Of a stretch of 64,000 nucleotides of DNA, positions 1-9,652 are shown piece by piece. Where the stretch lies: assembly GCF_003390935.1 (NCBI RefSeq), contig NZ_QNQZ01000001.1, positions 62,001 through 126,000 on the forward strand. The letters run 5' to 3'. The stretch comes from Lewinella sp. IMCC34191. GTDB lineage: Bacteria > Bacteroidota > Bacteroidia > Chitinophagales > Saprospiraceae. The stretch's first letter is position 1; each line of letters starts with the position of its first letter. Below the pieces are notes generated by a model. The model saw nothing but the letters and a program-made list of their open reading frames with translations. It had not been told where the DNA came from and searched no databases. Made by a program: the position numbers and the translations under genes.

Positions 1-1211
1 ACCGCTTCGGGGACAACTGGTTCCAGGCCGACGGTACCCCAACGAACGGCCCCCAGGAGATCGAGGGCATCCGGTCGGGACTCGTCTTCCCGAGTTACGC
101 CAATCCCGCCGTGGCGGAATCCAATAACTTCATCAAGACCACGGACTTCACCGTCGAAAGCTCCTTCAAGGACTACGAGGTGCAGTACAACATCATGCCC
201 CGCCTGGCTTTTTCCTTTCCGATATCCGGCGAAGCCAACTTCTTCGCTCACTACGACGTGCTGGTCCAGCGGCCGCCGGACAACGTCATCGCTACCCCCC
301 TGGATTACTACTACTTCGTGGAGCGCCCGGGGTCGACCAACAGCCCCTTCGATAACCCGGCCCTGCGTCCCGAGCGGACCATCGATTACGAGGTCGGATT
401 TAAAACCAGGATCAGCGCTACCTCCGCCCTGACCCTGGCAGCGTACTATAAGGAACTGCGCGACATGATCCAGCTACGTACGTATTTCCCGGTGCCGTTG
501 GTCAATCAGTATACCACCTACGACAATCAGGATTTCGGCACCGTAAAGGGTTTCAGCTTCACCTACGACCTGCGGCGGACCAGCAACGTCACGGTCAACG
601 CGAACTACACCCTCCAATTCGCTGACGGTACGGGGAGCAACTCCACCAGTCAGCGCGGACTCACCAACCGGGGTAACTTGCGCACCTTATTCCCGCTGTC
701 CTTCGACGAGCGACACCGCTTTAACCTGGTCTTCGACTACCGCTTCGATGCACGTCGTGCAAACATTCCCAAATGGCTCGATCGGTCGGGCTTCAACCTG
801 CAGGGCGTTACGGTTTCCGGACGGCCGTTCACCGCTACCTTCATTCCGCGGGAACTCGAAGGAGCAGGCACTCAGGGCGGCCTCAATGGTAGCCGCAACC
901 CCTGGAATTTCACCCTCAACGGTCAGGTTGAAAAGAGCTTCATGGTGGCCGGTCAACCCCGGCTTAACGTCTACTTCCGGGTGAGCAACATCCTCAACCG
1001 CCGCAACACCCTCGCCGTCTACACCGCTACCGGTACACCGGACGATCCCGGATTTTTACAGAGCAGCTTCGGCCGTGACCAGATCGAGAGCCTACTGGGC
1101 GGAACCCGGCCGGTGGAAGCTTACCTCGATAGCTACCAGTGGCGTATCCTGAACCCTGACTTTTTTAGTTTGCCCCGACGGATGTACATCGGTGTGCGCT
1201 TTGGTATATAA
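1..1211 (+). CDS. TonB-dependent receptor, C-terminal part (5' end outside window)
   Basis: The reading frame is open from the first bases of the window, so this is the 3' part of a longer gene. The visible 403 or so residues have alternating aromatic/hydrophobic strands (for example PERTIDYEVGFKTRIS and FNLQGVTVSGRPFTATF) and end in a strand finishing with Phe-Gly-Ile, as expected for the 22-strand beta-barrel of an outer-membrane TonB-dependent (SusC/CirA-like) receptor. The plug and TonB box lie upstream and are not visible, so substrate cannot be inferred. It is followed after 27 bp by the large secreted protein and then the PorV/PorQ protein on the same strand, suggesting one operon. Confidence 0.85.
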   Translation, partial: RFGDNWFQADGTPTNGPQEIEGIRSGLVFPSYANPAVAESNNFIKTTDFTVESSFKDYEVQYNIMPRLAFSFPISGEANFFAHYDVLVQRPPDNVIATPLDYYYFVERPGSTNSPFDNPALRPERTIDYEVGFKTRISATSALTLAAYYKELRDMIQLRTYFPVPLVNQYTTYDNQDFGTVKGFSFTYDLRRTSNVTVNANYTLQFADGTGSNSTSQRGLTNRGNLRTLFPLSFDERHRFNLVFDYRFDARRANIPKWLDRSGFNLQGVTVSGRPFTATFIPRELEGAGTQGGLNGSRNPWNFTLNGQVEKSFMVAGQPRLNVYFRVSNILNRRNTLAVYTATGTPDDPGFLQSSFGRDQIESLLGGTRPVEAYLDSYQWRILNPDFFSLPRRMYIGVRFGI

Positions 1212-1238
1212 TCCCCGCCCCCCAGCCAACCTTTTGCT

Positions 1239-4200
1239 ATGCGATTGCCAAAAGCTTTACTTTCTCTTATTACCTGCACGGCGCTACTGCTGCCGGGCTT
1301 GCCCCTGGCCGCCAAGGGGCCTGGGCCCGCCAGGTCGCGCCCCGCTACGCCATCCGAGCAACAGCGTATCGATTTCCGGGAGGCCTGTGACAATGCCATC
1401 CGGCAAACGGAAATGGAGATCAATAACGTCCGCGCCCGCCTCACCACCGGTGGGGACGTCTGGTGGGACGGCACCAACGGTCGCTACATCGTACCGAAGA
1501 CCCCGCCCGGTGTGCCGGAAGTAAGTTCGATCTATGCCGGTGCCGTTTGGCTCGGGGGGCGTGATCCCGGCGGCGGATTGAAGGTCGCGGCGCAAGATTA
1601 TGGCAGAGGATCGGGCGAATTCGATTTCTACCCCGGCCCACTCACCCCCCAGGGCACCGTCCAGCGGGACACCTGTGAGCGGTGGGACCGTTTCTTCACG
1701 GTCCGGGGAGAAAACATCCAGCAACTTATCGCCGACTATCAGTTAGCGCTGGAGAACGAGACACTGCCCCTGGATCCCGATATCATTTCCGACGATATAT
1801 TGGGCTGGCCCTCGGTCGGTAATCCCTTTTTCCTGGAGCAAAACGGCTTCGAATTGCCCAATCCGAACGAGGGTGGGGGACTGGCCGGATTCTGGGACGA
1901 AGACCTCGACGGCCTCTACGATCCTACACGGGGCGATTACCCGATCATCGAAATCCGGGGCTGTAATCAACTCCCCGAATACCCGGAGGAGATGACGTTC
2001 TGGATCTACAACGACGCCGGTAACGTACACCGGCAGTCAAATACGCCGCTACAAATTCAGATGGAGGTGCAGGTCCAAGCCTTCGCCTTCTCCAGCTCCG
2101 ACGACATCAACAACATGACCTTTCAGCGTTATAAGCTGATCAACCGGGCCCAGGAAGACATCCTGGATACCTACTTCGCCATGTGGGTGGATCCCGACCT
2201 GGGCTGCGCCACCGACGACTACATCGGCAGCGACACGAGCCGGTCACTAGCCTATGTCTACAACGAAGATGAGCTGGACGGCGCTTCGGGTTGTACCTGC
2301 GACGGCGGTGTCGAAACCTACTGCGACCAGATTCCCATTCTGGGCGTCGACTATTTCCGTGGACCACGCGCTCCCCTTTACGACGTCAACGGTAACCAGA
2401 TCGGAGAGCGGGAACTGGGCATGAGCTCCTTCGTCTACTACAACAATGCCGCGGTGGGCGCTCCCCCCAATGCCACCACCGACCCCAGCACGGCCGAAGA
2501 GTACTACAACTACCTGCAGGGCAGATGGCGCGACGGTTCCTTATTGCAAAACGCCGGAGACGGCTACGACGAGGCCGGAGCCGAGGTGACGCGCTACGCT
2601 TTCCCCGACCCACCGAATCAAACCGGCTGGAACATGACGACCGAGGAACTGCCCTTCGGGGACCGCCGTACCATCCAGGCTTCCGGTCCCTTTACCCTCC
2701 AGCCCGGGGCGGTCAATGAGCTGATCATCGGAGTCGTATGGGTACCCAATCAAACCTATCCGGCGCCCTCCATTCAACGGCTCCAGCAAGCGGACGACCT
2801 CGCCCAGGCGCTCTTCGATAACTGCTTCGACCGGCTGGACGGACCGGATGCTCCCGACGTCGACTTGCTGGAACTGGACCAGGAAGTCGTCATGCTCTTC
2901 TCCAACGATCGCACTAGCAACAACTACGAGGAGGCCTATGAGGAAGCCGGCCTTGGTGTCCCCCCCGGGCAGGACAGCCTCTACCGCTTCGAGGGCTATC
3001 GCGTTTTTCAGCTGGCTAGCCCGGACGCAAGCCTCGATGATATCGGCAATCCCGACCGGGTACGGGAGGTCGCCAATTACGACATATCCAATGGTATTAC
3101 CCGCTTATTCAACTGGACGGGCCTCAACCCGGACCAGGACCCCAACAACCCGATCGACCAGACCTACTACGTGCCCGAGCTGATCGTCGACGGTCGGGAC
3201 GAGGGTATCCGGCATAGTATTAGCATCACGACGGATGCCTTTGCCAGCGGCAACGATACCCGGCTGATCAATCACCGGCGGTACTACTTCGCCGTCATTG
3301 CCTACGCTTACAATAACTACGAGGAATTCGACCCCTTCGATGCCGTTTCTCCGGGCCAATCCGTACAGTACGTTGCGTCGACCCGAAACATCGGGGACCC
3401 GCTTACCGGCAACGATTTCTACGTGGCGATTCCCCGGCCCATTCTCGACCGGGAGCTACAGGCGGAATATGGCGACGGTGCGCAGGTAACCCGCCTTAGC
3501 GGAACCGGTAACAACGGAACGTTCCTCGACCTGACCGATAGCACCCTGGCGCAACTGGAATCCGTCATCGCGGCGGGTGACAACCGCCTGCCGGAACTCA
3601 CCTACGAAAGGGGCGCGGGACCCATCGATGTCTTCATCGCCAACCCACTGGACGTTCGCGACGGTGACTACGAACTGACCTTTGTCGACGACGATATGGA
3701 CGACCGGGAACTCACCGCTCCGGTCAACTGGACGCTCCGCTGCCTTGGAGACTGTAACGTACCGACCATCGTCAGCGAGCGCCCCATTGACGTTAACAAC
3801 GAGCAGGTCATCGGCACCTACGGATTTTCGGTGCGCATTGGCGACGTGGCCGAACCCGGTACCACCGGCAGGGACGAAAACGGCGCCATCGGGGCAACGC
3901 TCACCTATGCGGAGCCCCAGCAGGATCCTTGGTTGCTCTTCATCCCGGACGGGTTTTCCATCGAGTCGAATAGCCTGGAAATCAATCAGAATGCATTTGA
4001 CTACGTCGCCACGGATGGTCTAGACGACCGGTTCTACGCGCTCGACCGTGACCGCGGGCTGACCGATATGTTTCCCGGAGTGGTTCCCTATAAATTGATG
4101 GACTGGCTGGAGAATGACGGTCGGGTCCCCTTCGTTACGCCGGTTTACCTCTCCGAGTACCGGCTCAACGACGCGGTTGCTAGCAATCAGGAACTCGCGG

Positions 4201-5345
4201 AACTGAATAACGTCAACATTGTATTCACCTCCGACAAGTCACTATGGAGCCGCTGCCCGGTAGTGGAGACTAGCAGCTACTTCTATAAAGATGCCGCCTA
4301 CCGCGGGCAAGCCATCAAGACCGACAGCGACCGGGCCATGTTCGACACCCGCGACGCGCCCAGCGTGACCCGCGAGGCCGGACCCGATGGCCTCCCCGCC
4401 AGGGACACTGAAATCGATCCGGATTACGCGACCGGTATGGGTTGGTTCCCGGGCTACGCCGTCGACGTGGAAACCGGCCAGCGCCTGGAGATCTTCTGGG
4501 GTGAAAACAGTACCTACGACGGTCGCCGTCTGGGAGACGACTACATCGCGCCCAGTAATGGCGACGATATGATCTTCAACCCTTCGAATACCATATTCCA
4601 GAAGTCGGCCATCAATGATATCAGCGTCTATGACTTTGTTGCGGGCGCTCAGCACTTCTTCTACGTGACCGACCAGCCCTACGACGGCGGTATCCGCCTT
4701 TACGACCGCCTCTTCCCCCGGCCCAGCCCCCTCAATACCAGTAAGGTGCGTGCCCTGCAGGAAATCACCTGGGCCGGCTTCCCGATCAGTGCCCCGGGTA
4801 CGGAATACCTGTCGTACGCCGACGGAATCATTCCCAACGACGTCACACTCAAGCTACGGGTGAACAATGCCTACCAGTACGCGGAGGGAACGCCCGAAAC
4901 GAACGGGTACCCGACTTACCGTTTCCGTATCGATGGCAAACAGGCCCGGACCGAACTCAATGACAGTCTCGTGAACCGGGCGCTGGATATGGTCAACGTA
5001 GTGCCGAATCCGTACTACGGCTTCAGCGTATACGAGGATAGCCAGTTTGAAACCAACGTCAAGATTACGAACCTCCCCGCGGAGGCTACGGTGACCATTT
5101 ACTCCCTCGACGGGAAGTTCATCCGCCAGTACAACCGCGACGAAACCGTATCCATGCTGCGGGGCGACAACCGCCCGGTAGGGGAGCGCCAAATCTCTCC
5201 GGCCCTGGAATGGGATCTGCGCAATCAGAAGGGGATACCGGTAGCCAGCGGCGTGTACCTGATTCACGTAGCGGCGCCCGGACTCGGTGAACGGACGATC
5301 AAGTTCTTCGGTGTCCAGCGTCAATTCGATCCCTCTGGTCTGTAA
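1239..5345 (+). CDS. Large secreted protein with T9SS-like C-terminal sorting domain
   Basis: 1368 residues with an N-terminal signal peptide (about 1-25, ending LPLAA). The body is rich in Asp, Asn, Tyr and Trp and has no catalytic motif that I recognise. From about residue 1250 there is a typical C-terminal module: VPNP at 1255-1258, a strand with TIYSLDGKFIRQ, then WDLRNQKGIPVASGVYLI. This resembles type IX secretion system (Por) type-A sorting or FlgD-like Ig domains, but the protein continues past the usual final strand (ending FDPSGL). It lies between a TonB-dependent receptor and a PorV/PorQ-family protein, consistent with export to the cell surface. Function is unknown; surface location is inferred. 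Confidence 0.75.
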   Translation: MRLPKALLSLITCTALLLPGLPLAAKGPGPARSRPATPSEQQRIDFREACDNAIRQTEMEINNVRARLTTGGDVWWDGTNGRYIVPKTPPGVPEVSSIYAGAVWLGGRDPGGGLKVAAQDYGRGSGEFDFYPGPLTPQGTVQRDTCERWDRFFTVRGENIQQLIADYQLALENETLPLDPDIISDDILGWPSVGNPFFLEQNGFELPNPNEGGGLAGFWDEDLDGLYDPTRGDYPIIEIRGCNQLPEYPEEMTFWIYNDAGNVHRQSNTPLQIQMEVQVQAFAFSSSDDINNMTFQRYKLINRAQEDILDTYFAMWVDPDLGCATDDYIGSDTSRSLAYVYNEDELDGASGCTCDGGVETYCDQIPILGVDYFRGPRAPLYDVNGNQIGERELGMSSFVYYNNAAVGAPPNATTDPSTAEEYYNYLQGRWRDGSLLQNAGDGYDEAGAEVTRYAFPDPPNQTGWNMTTEELPFGDRRTIQASGPFTLQPGAVNELIIGVVWVPNQTYPAPSIQRLQQADDLAQALFDNCFDRLDGPDAPDVDLLELDQEVVMLFSNDRTSNNYEEAYEEAGLGVPPGQDSLYRFEGYRVFQLASPDASLDDIGNPDRVREVANYDISNGITRLFNWTGLNPDQDPNNPIDQTYYVPELIVDGRDEGIRHSISITTDAFASGNDTRLINHRRYYFAVIAYAYNNYEEFDPFDAVSPGQSVQYVASTRNIGDPLTGNDFYVAIPRPILDRELQAEYGDGAQVTRLSGTGNNGTFLDLTDSTLAQLESVIAAGDNRLPELTYERGAGPIDVFIANPLDVRDGDYELTFVDDDMDDRELTAPVNWTLRCLGDCNVPTIVSERPIDVNNEQVIGTYGFSVRIGDVAEPGTTGRDENGAIGATLTYAEPQQDPWLLFIPDGFSIESNSLEINQNAFDYVATDGLDDRFYALDRDRGLTDMFPGVVPYKLMDWLENDGRVPFVTPVYLSEYRLNDAVASNQELAELNNVNIVFTSDKSLWSRCPVVETSSYFYKDAAYRGQAIKTDSDRAMFDTRDAPSVTREAGPDGLPARDTEIDPDYATGMGWFPGYAVDVETGQRLEIFWGENSTYDGRRLGDDYIAPSNGDDMIFNPSNTIFQKSAINDISVYDFVAGAQHFFYVTDQPYDGGIRLYDRLFPRPSPLNTSKVRALQEITWAGFPISAPGTEYLSYADGIIPNDVTLKLRVNNAYQYAEGTPETNGYPTYRFRIDGKQARTELNDSLVNRALDMVNVVPNPYYGFSVYEDSQFETNVKITNLPAEATVTIYSLDGKFIRQYNRDETVSMLRGDNRPVGERQISPALEWDLRNQKGIPVASGVYLIHVAAPGLGERTIKFFGVQRQFDPSGL

Positions 5346-5384
5346 TAAAAGTTCTTCGACCCTCGCGGTCGTAAAGCCCCAACT

Positions 5385-6449
5385 ATGAAGAAGTTTTACC
5401 TCGTTTTTCTGGTCAGTGTGCTTTGGACCGGTTTGCGCGCGGGCAACCCCGACCGGCAGGGAGAAGCCGGTGCTACCCAGTTGCTGATGAACCCCTGGGC
5501 GCCTTCCGCTGGTCTGCATACCCTTAATACATCGTACATCAGCGGCGTGGAGGCCATGCGGCTCAATCCCGCCGGGGTAAGCCGGTTCGCCGGCACCCAG
5601 GTCATGCTCGGTTACGCCAATTACCTGCAGGGAACGGATATCTCCATGCAGGCCGCCGGGGTCACCAGCCCCCTCGGGGAGAACGGTGCCATCGGTTTTA
5701 GCGTGATGAGCCTGGATTTCGGGGATATCGCCGTGACTACTACCTCCCAACCGGAAGGTACCGGCGCGCAGCTCAACCTGAGTTTCATCAATGTGGGGTT
5801 GACCTACAGCCACCGCTTCGAGAATAAGGTTTCCGTTGGCATCACCCTGCGGGGAGTCAGCGAGGCCAGCAGTGATGTGAGTTCCTTCGGTTTCGCCATC
5901 GACGCCGGCGTCCAGTACGTGACCGGTGACTACGACGAGTTCAAATTCGGTCTGAGCCTGCGAAACCTCGGTAGCCGCATGACCTACGGCGGCCAGGCCC
6001 TCGCCACCACGGCGCCCAATCCGGACCCATCCGCCGATTACAACCTAACGCTCGATCAGCGCGCCGCCAGCTTCGAAATGCCTTCCGTACTGAATATCGG
6101 AGCCAGCTACGATTTCCTCGGCGGCGTCGAAAACCAACGCGTCACCCTCATGGGTAACTTCACCGCCAACTCCTTTAGCCGCGATCAGGTAGGTGCCGGG
6201 CTCGAATACGCCTTCCGCGAACAGTTCACCGCCCGCTTCGGCTACCGTACCGACCTGGAGGCCGCCGACGAAAGCGAAGGCACCTTCGCCGACGAATCGC
6301 CCCTCTACGACGGTATCAGCGCCGGTGTTGGCGTCAAGGTCCCCCTCCGCCGCGGCGACCTTACCCGCAGTTTCAGCATCGACTACGCCTTTCGCAACAC
6401 CCGCATCTACAACGGGACGCACAACATCGGCCTGTCGCTATCTTTCTAA
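5385..6449 (+). CDS. PorV/PorQ family outer-membrane protein
   Basis: 354 residues with a signal peptide at about 1-19, then a FadL-like beta-barrel pattern: LNPAGVSRFAGTQVMLGYAN near the N-terminus is the hallmark of the PorV/PorQ family (outer-membrane barrels that in type IX secretion shuttle or process cargo). The chain ends in a strand IGLSLSF, as expected for BAM-dependent barrels. It starts 39 bp after the large T9SS-like protein, suggesting it serves that protein as a dedicated partner. Whether it is the general PorV of the cell or a paralogue cannot be decided here; the operon suggests a paralogue. Confidence 0.8.
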   Translation: MKKFYLVFLVSVLWTGLRAGNPDRQGEAGATQLLMNPWAPSAGLHTLNTSYISGVEAMRLNPAGVSRFAGTQVMLGYANYLQGTDISMQAAGVTSPLGENGAIGFSVMSLDFGDIAVTTTSQPEGTGAQLNLSFINVGLTYSHRFENKVSVGITLRGVSEASSDVSSFGFAIDAGVQYVTGDYDEFKFGLSLRNLGSRMTYGGQALATTAPNPDPSADYNLTLDQRAASFEMPSVLNIGASYDFLGGVENQRVTLMGNFTANSFSRDQVGAGLEYAFREQFTARFGYRTDLEAADESEGTFADESPLYDGISAGVGVKVPLRRGDLTRSFSIDYAFRNTRIYNGTHNIGLSLSF

Positions 6450-6506
6450 CCCCGCACCCCGACCCCGCACCCCGCACCCCACGTACCACACCAATCAACT
6501 TTTCCC

Positions 6507-6514
6507 TATATTTG
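6507..6514 (+). promoter_or_regulatory. Bacteroidota -7 box (TATATTTG) for greA operon
   Basis: Exact match to TAnnTTTG. It lies about 170 bp before the greA ATG and predicts a leader of about 165 nt, much longer than those of most genes in this window. Confidence 0.6.
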
Positions 6515-6521
6515 CAGTATA

Positions 6522-6684
6522 AAACCTTTAGCTGGCGTTCCTACTTCCCGTAGGAGCGTCGCATTATTTACAGCCGTTCCGTTCGGTAATTCGGTCGGAC
6601 GGCATCACCAACGTCAGGCAGGTTTAATCCGGTCCCCATGCGGGAGGGTTAGAATTGACTGCTTGATGCCGAAATACAAACACC
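6522..6684 (+). promoter_or_regulatory. Structured 5' leader of greA
   Basis: Between the -7 box and the greA start there is no open reading frame of note, but there is a near-perfect hairpin (GCGTTCCTAC, loop TTCCC, GTAGGAGCGT; about 6533-6557). A further GC-rich region with CCG/CGG complementarity follows at about 6575-6605. This could be a regulatory leader or a processed small RNA. No known riboswitch was recognised. Confidence 0.35.
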
Positions 6685-7158
6685 ATGGCAGGAACACATT
6701 ATCTGTCGCAGGAAGGATACGATCGCCTACGTAAGGAACTGGAAGAACTGAAGACCACCGGTCGGTCGGAGGTAGCCCAGGCCATCGCCGAGGCGCGCGA
6801 GAAGGGCGATCTGTCCGAGAACGCCGAGTACGATGCGGCCAAGGACGCCCAGGGCTTGCTCGAAATGAAGATCAACGAGCTCGAAAAAGTGATGGCTAAC
6901 GCGCGCGTCCTGGATTCGAGTCAGCTCGATACCAGCAAGGTTACGGTCATGAGCAAGGTCACCATCGAGAACGTAAAGAACAAGGCCTCCCTGGTCTACC
7001 AGCTCGTTGCCGAAAGCGAAGCCAATCTGAAGGACAAAAAGATCTCGGTCAACAGCCCGATGGGGCAGGGGCTCCTGGGTAAGTCCGTTGGCGACGTCGC
7101 GGAGGTCAAGACCCCCAATGGCGTGATCCAATTCAAGATCAAAAACATCGCGATCTGA
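6685..7158 (+). CDS. greA: Transcription elongation factor GreA
   Basis: 157 residues, the usual GreA length. The N-terminal coiled coil (about 1-75) carries the tip motif EKGDLSENAEYDAAK with the acidic pair Asp42/Glu45, which in the family reaches into the RNA polymerase secondary channel to stimulate cleavage of backtracked RNA. The C-terminal FKBP-like domain contains SPMGQGLLGKSVGD. Its last base is shared with the ATG of the HIT gene, so the two are translationally coupled. Confidence 0.97.
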   Translation: MAGTHYLSQEGYDRLRKELEELKTTGRSEVAQAIAEAREKGDLSENAEYDAAKDAQGLLEMKINELEKVMANARVLDSSQLDTSKVTVMSKVTIENVKNKASLVYQLVAESEANLKDKKISVNSPMGQGLLGKSVGDVAEVKTPNGVIQFKIKNIAI

Positions 7159-7565
7159 TGGCCTCCATCTTTACCCGCATTATCAACCGGGAGATTCCCG
7201 GCCATATCGTGGCCGAGAACGAGGAGTTCATCGCCTTCCTCGACGTACGGCCCATGCACGAGGGCCATACGCTCTGCGTCCCGAAACGGGAGGTGGATTA
7301 CTACTACGATCTCACCGATGACGAACTGACTGCTCTCACGCTCTTCTCTAAGCGAGTCGCCCGGGGGCTCAAAAAGGCCGTACCCTGCAAGCGCATAGCC
7401 AATGGCGTCCTAGGGCTGGAGGTCCCCCACGCGCACCTGCACCTGGTTCCCATCCGGGAAGAAGGGGATTTCCGGTTCGGTAAGGTGGTGCCCGTAACTG
7501 ACGAGCGTATGGAAGAGCTGCGGCGGGAAATTGCGGATGCTATTGACTCCACGGGCCAGGACTAA
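7158..7565 (+). CDS. HIT family nucleotide hydrolase/transferase
   Basis: 135 residues. It has the N-terminal CxxC-less HIT signature SIFTRIINREIPGHIV and the histidine triad His91-x-His93-x-His95 (HAHLHLVP). HIT proteins (HINT branch) hydrolyse nucleoside phosphoramidates or dinucleotides. The ATG overlaps the greA stop codon, and this greA-HIT pairing is common in Bacteroidota. Its stop codon overlaps the stop of the convergent LON-domain gene. Confidence 0.92.
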   Translation: MASIFTRIINREIPGHIVAENEEFIAFLDVRPMHEGHTLCVPKREVDYYYDLTDDELTALTLFSKRVARGLKKAVPCKRIANGVLGLEVPHAHLHLVPIREEGDFRFGKVVPVTDERMEELRREIADAIDSTGQD

Positions 7566-8197
7566 AAGTCGGGGGGCAGTAGATCTTTGAAGTGACCGTT
7601 GAGTTGCGCCCGCTCGCGGATGCCTAGCGGATCACCGAGTTGGGGCTTGATCTTTTTCAGGTGATTCAGTAGGTAAGCCTGCCGCTTTTCCGCCGACTGC
7701 AGCGTTAGCAGGGCGTATTCCTGTTCCAGCGTCAGCCCAACGTAGTGGCAGATCTCGTAGGTTTGGAAGCCTGCTTCCGCCGGTCTGATCGCCCGGTCGA
7801 TGTTCAACCGCCGGTAGATCTGACGGGTTAGCCGAACGATTTCCCGGTTCAGTTGCACATTCTCCTCTTCGTGCTCGGGATCGAGAAATTCGACCTGGCC
7901 GGATGGATAGAGCTTATCCGGCCCTTCCCGCTGAAAGTTTTCGATGCGAAAGACACGCGTTCCCGTCGTGCGGATATCGCTTTCCCCGGAGGGATAGCGT
8001 TTGACCACTTCCTCCAGCGACACTTCTGTGGCAATGGGCTGAAGCTGACCATCGATGACGGTGGGTACGCCGAAGCGTATACCCTCGTTTTCGGCGTCGG
8101 TTACCAGTTGGCGGTAGCGAGGCTCGAAAATGTGTAGATTAAGCGATTCGCCGGGATAGACGACGAGTTGGAGCGGAAAAAGGGCCAGCGTTTGCAT
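7562..8197 (-). CDS. LON peptidase substrate-binding domain protein
   Basis: 211 residues from the start chosen at 8197 (MQTLALFPLQLVVYPG); an in-frame ATG four codons upstream (8209) is also possible. The N-terminal half matches the LON/PUA-like substrate-binding domain (LFPLQLVVYPGESLNLHIFE, RYRQLV). There is no AAA+ or Ser/Lys protease part, so this is a stand-alone LON_substr_bdg protein, not Lon. The C-terminal helical part contains LTLEQEYALLTLQS, as seen in Lon N-domains. Its role is unknown. It converges on the HIT gene with a 4-bp overlap of stop codons. Confidence 0.85.
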   Translation of the reverse strand: MQTLALFPLQLVVYPGESLNLHIFEPRYRQLVTDAENEGIRFGVPTVIDGQLQPIATEVSLEEVVKRYPSGESDIRTTGTRVFRIENFQREGPDKLYPSGQVEFLDPEHEEENVQLNREIVRLTRQIYRRLNIDRAIRPAEAGFQTYEICHYVGLTLEQEYALLTLQSAEKRQAYLLNHLKKIKPQLGDPLGIRERAQLNGHFKDLLPPDF

Positions 8198-9652
8198 ATA
8201 CGGGCACAACGCATATCCCCGTTAAGTTGCTTACTTTGTATTCGATTAACCCGATCACCTTACCCACTGTCTCTCAAAAATCATACGCTCACCTACGGGT
8301 TGCAGAAATTGCTTTACCTGCCCCTCAGTCTTTTTCTGCTGAGTCTGGTCTGCTTCGCCCTGTCGCGCGCCATCCCCACCGACCCGGTAAGTGACCGGAT
8401 GACGGTAGAGGGAATCCGGCCGGGATTGAACGACCCCGAAGCGTACGAAAGAACCTACCGCCGGCAGTCCCGCCGCCTGGGTTACGATTTGCCCGTTTTT
8501 TACTTCACCCTGGGCAATGCCGCTTTACCCGATACCCTTCACCGCATCATACCCCGTAGCCGTCGTTTACAGATCAGGCAACTGGCTCTGCAATATGGCA
8601 ACTGGCCCCGGGTACAAGACTTTTACAAGGAATTAACCCGCGCGGCCAAATCCAACGCGGGCCCCATCACGGCCGCCGCCCGGCGCATACTACTGCGCAC
8701 GGATCCGGCATACATCAGCCGGGAGCTGGACCGAATCGAGGGCGACGCCAATGCCGCTAACCTGCTGGCGGCCTACCGAAGCATGATCTCGGAACCCGCT
8801 ACGCAACGAATTCTCATTCCCCGCTTCACCTGGCATGGTACCCGTAATCAATATCACCGCTACCTGACCGGACTGCTCAGCGGGGATCTAGGGGTCTCCT
8901 ATACGGACGGCCGACCGGTAGCGGAGAAAATTGCCGCGGCCGCACCCGGGACAGCTATTCTCAACGGGGTTACCCTCTTTCTGGTGTATCTGTTGGCCGT
9001 ACCGCTTGGTCTGTATATGGCGAACTACCGCGGGTCCGCTTTCGATCGCTGGACCACTTTCATCACCTTTTTGGCTTTTGGCCTGCCGGCATTCTGGATT
9101 GCGACCTTACTGGCTAACTTTTTCACTACGCCGGCCTTCGGCATGAACGTATTTCCGAGTACCAGTATGGGCTACGGGTTCGTCCCGGATGGCGCTAGCT
9201 GGCTCACGGCCTTTCGCATACGGGCCGCCCATTTGCTGCTTCCGGTCTTTTGTCTGGCCTACCCGAGTTTTGCCTATGTTTCTCGTCACCTGCGCTCCGC
9301 CGCGATAGAAGAAATGGATCGCCCGTACGTCCGGACGGCTTACATGAAGGGACTCTCGGGCGGGGAAGTGCTCTGGAAACACATATTCCGAAACGCTTCC
9401 TTCCCGCTCGTTACGCTGCTCGGTAGTCTTTTACCGGGTCTGCTTGCGGGCAGTGTCCTGATCGAGCAGATCTTTAACCTGCCCGGAATGGGCGAACTGC
9501 TCTACCGCAGTGCGAATGCCCGTGACTGGCCGGTGATCATCGCGCTGGTCCTGATCAACGGCTTACTTACCGTCATCGGGCTGGTGTTGGCTGACGTCGG
9601 ATATACGCTGCTTGACCCCCGGGTCAAGCTCGGTAAACATCCGCCACGATGA
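8168..9652 (+). CDS. ABC transporter permease, DppB/OppB type, with large periplasmic insertion
   Basis: The reading frame is 494 residues. The only ATG (8168) lies inside the divergent LON gene, so the real start may be downstream, for example TTG at 8300 just before the first membrane helix (LLYLPLSLFLLSLVCFALS). The C-terminal half is a standard binding-protein-dependent permease with the EAA-type loop EEMDRPYVRTAYMKGLSGGE and the DppB ending IFNLPGMGELLY. Between helix 1 and helix 2 there is an extra hydrophilic stretch of about 170 residues, so the protein is far longer than the usual 310-340 residues. It overlaps the next permease by 4 bp (ATGA). No ATPase or binding protein is adjacent. 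Confidence 0.85.
   Translation: MERKKGQRLHIRAQRISPLSCLLCIRLTRSPYPLSLKNHTLTYGLQKLLYLPLSLFLLSLVCFALSRAIPTDPVSDRMTVEGIRPGLNDPEAYERTYRRQSRRLGYDLPVFYFTLGNAALPDTLHRIIPRSRRLQIRQLALQYGNWPRVQDFYKELTRAAKSNAGPITAAARRILLRTDPAYISRELDRIEGDANAANLLAAYRSMISEPATQRILIPRFTWHGTRNQYHRYLTGLLSGDLGVSYTDGRPVAEKIAAAAPGTAILNGVTLFLVYLLAVPLGLYMANYRGSAFDRWTTFITFLAFGLPAFWIATLLANFFTTPAFGMNVFPSTSMGYGFVPDGASWLTAFRIRAAHLLLPVFCLAYPSFAYVSRHLRSAAIEEMDRPYVRTAYMKGLSGGEVLWKHIFRNASFPLVTLLGSLLPGLLAGSVLIEQIFNLPGMGELLYRSANARDWPVIIALVLINGLLTVIGLVLADVGYTLLDPRVKLGKHPPR

Noticed and set aside
4854-5813. 319-codon ORF across the end of the large secreted protein and the PorV gene
   Set aside because: Antisense shadow across a gene boundary.
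7562-8197. Lon protease
   Set aside because: Only the substrate-binding LON domain is present; there is no AAA+ or Ser-Lys protease domain.
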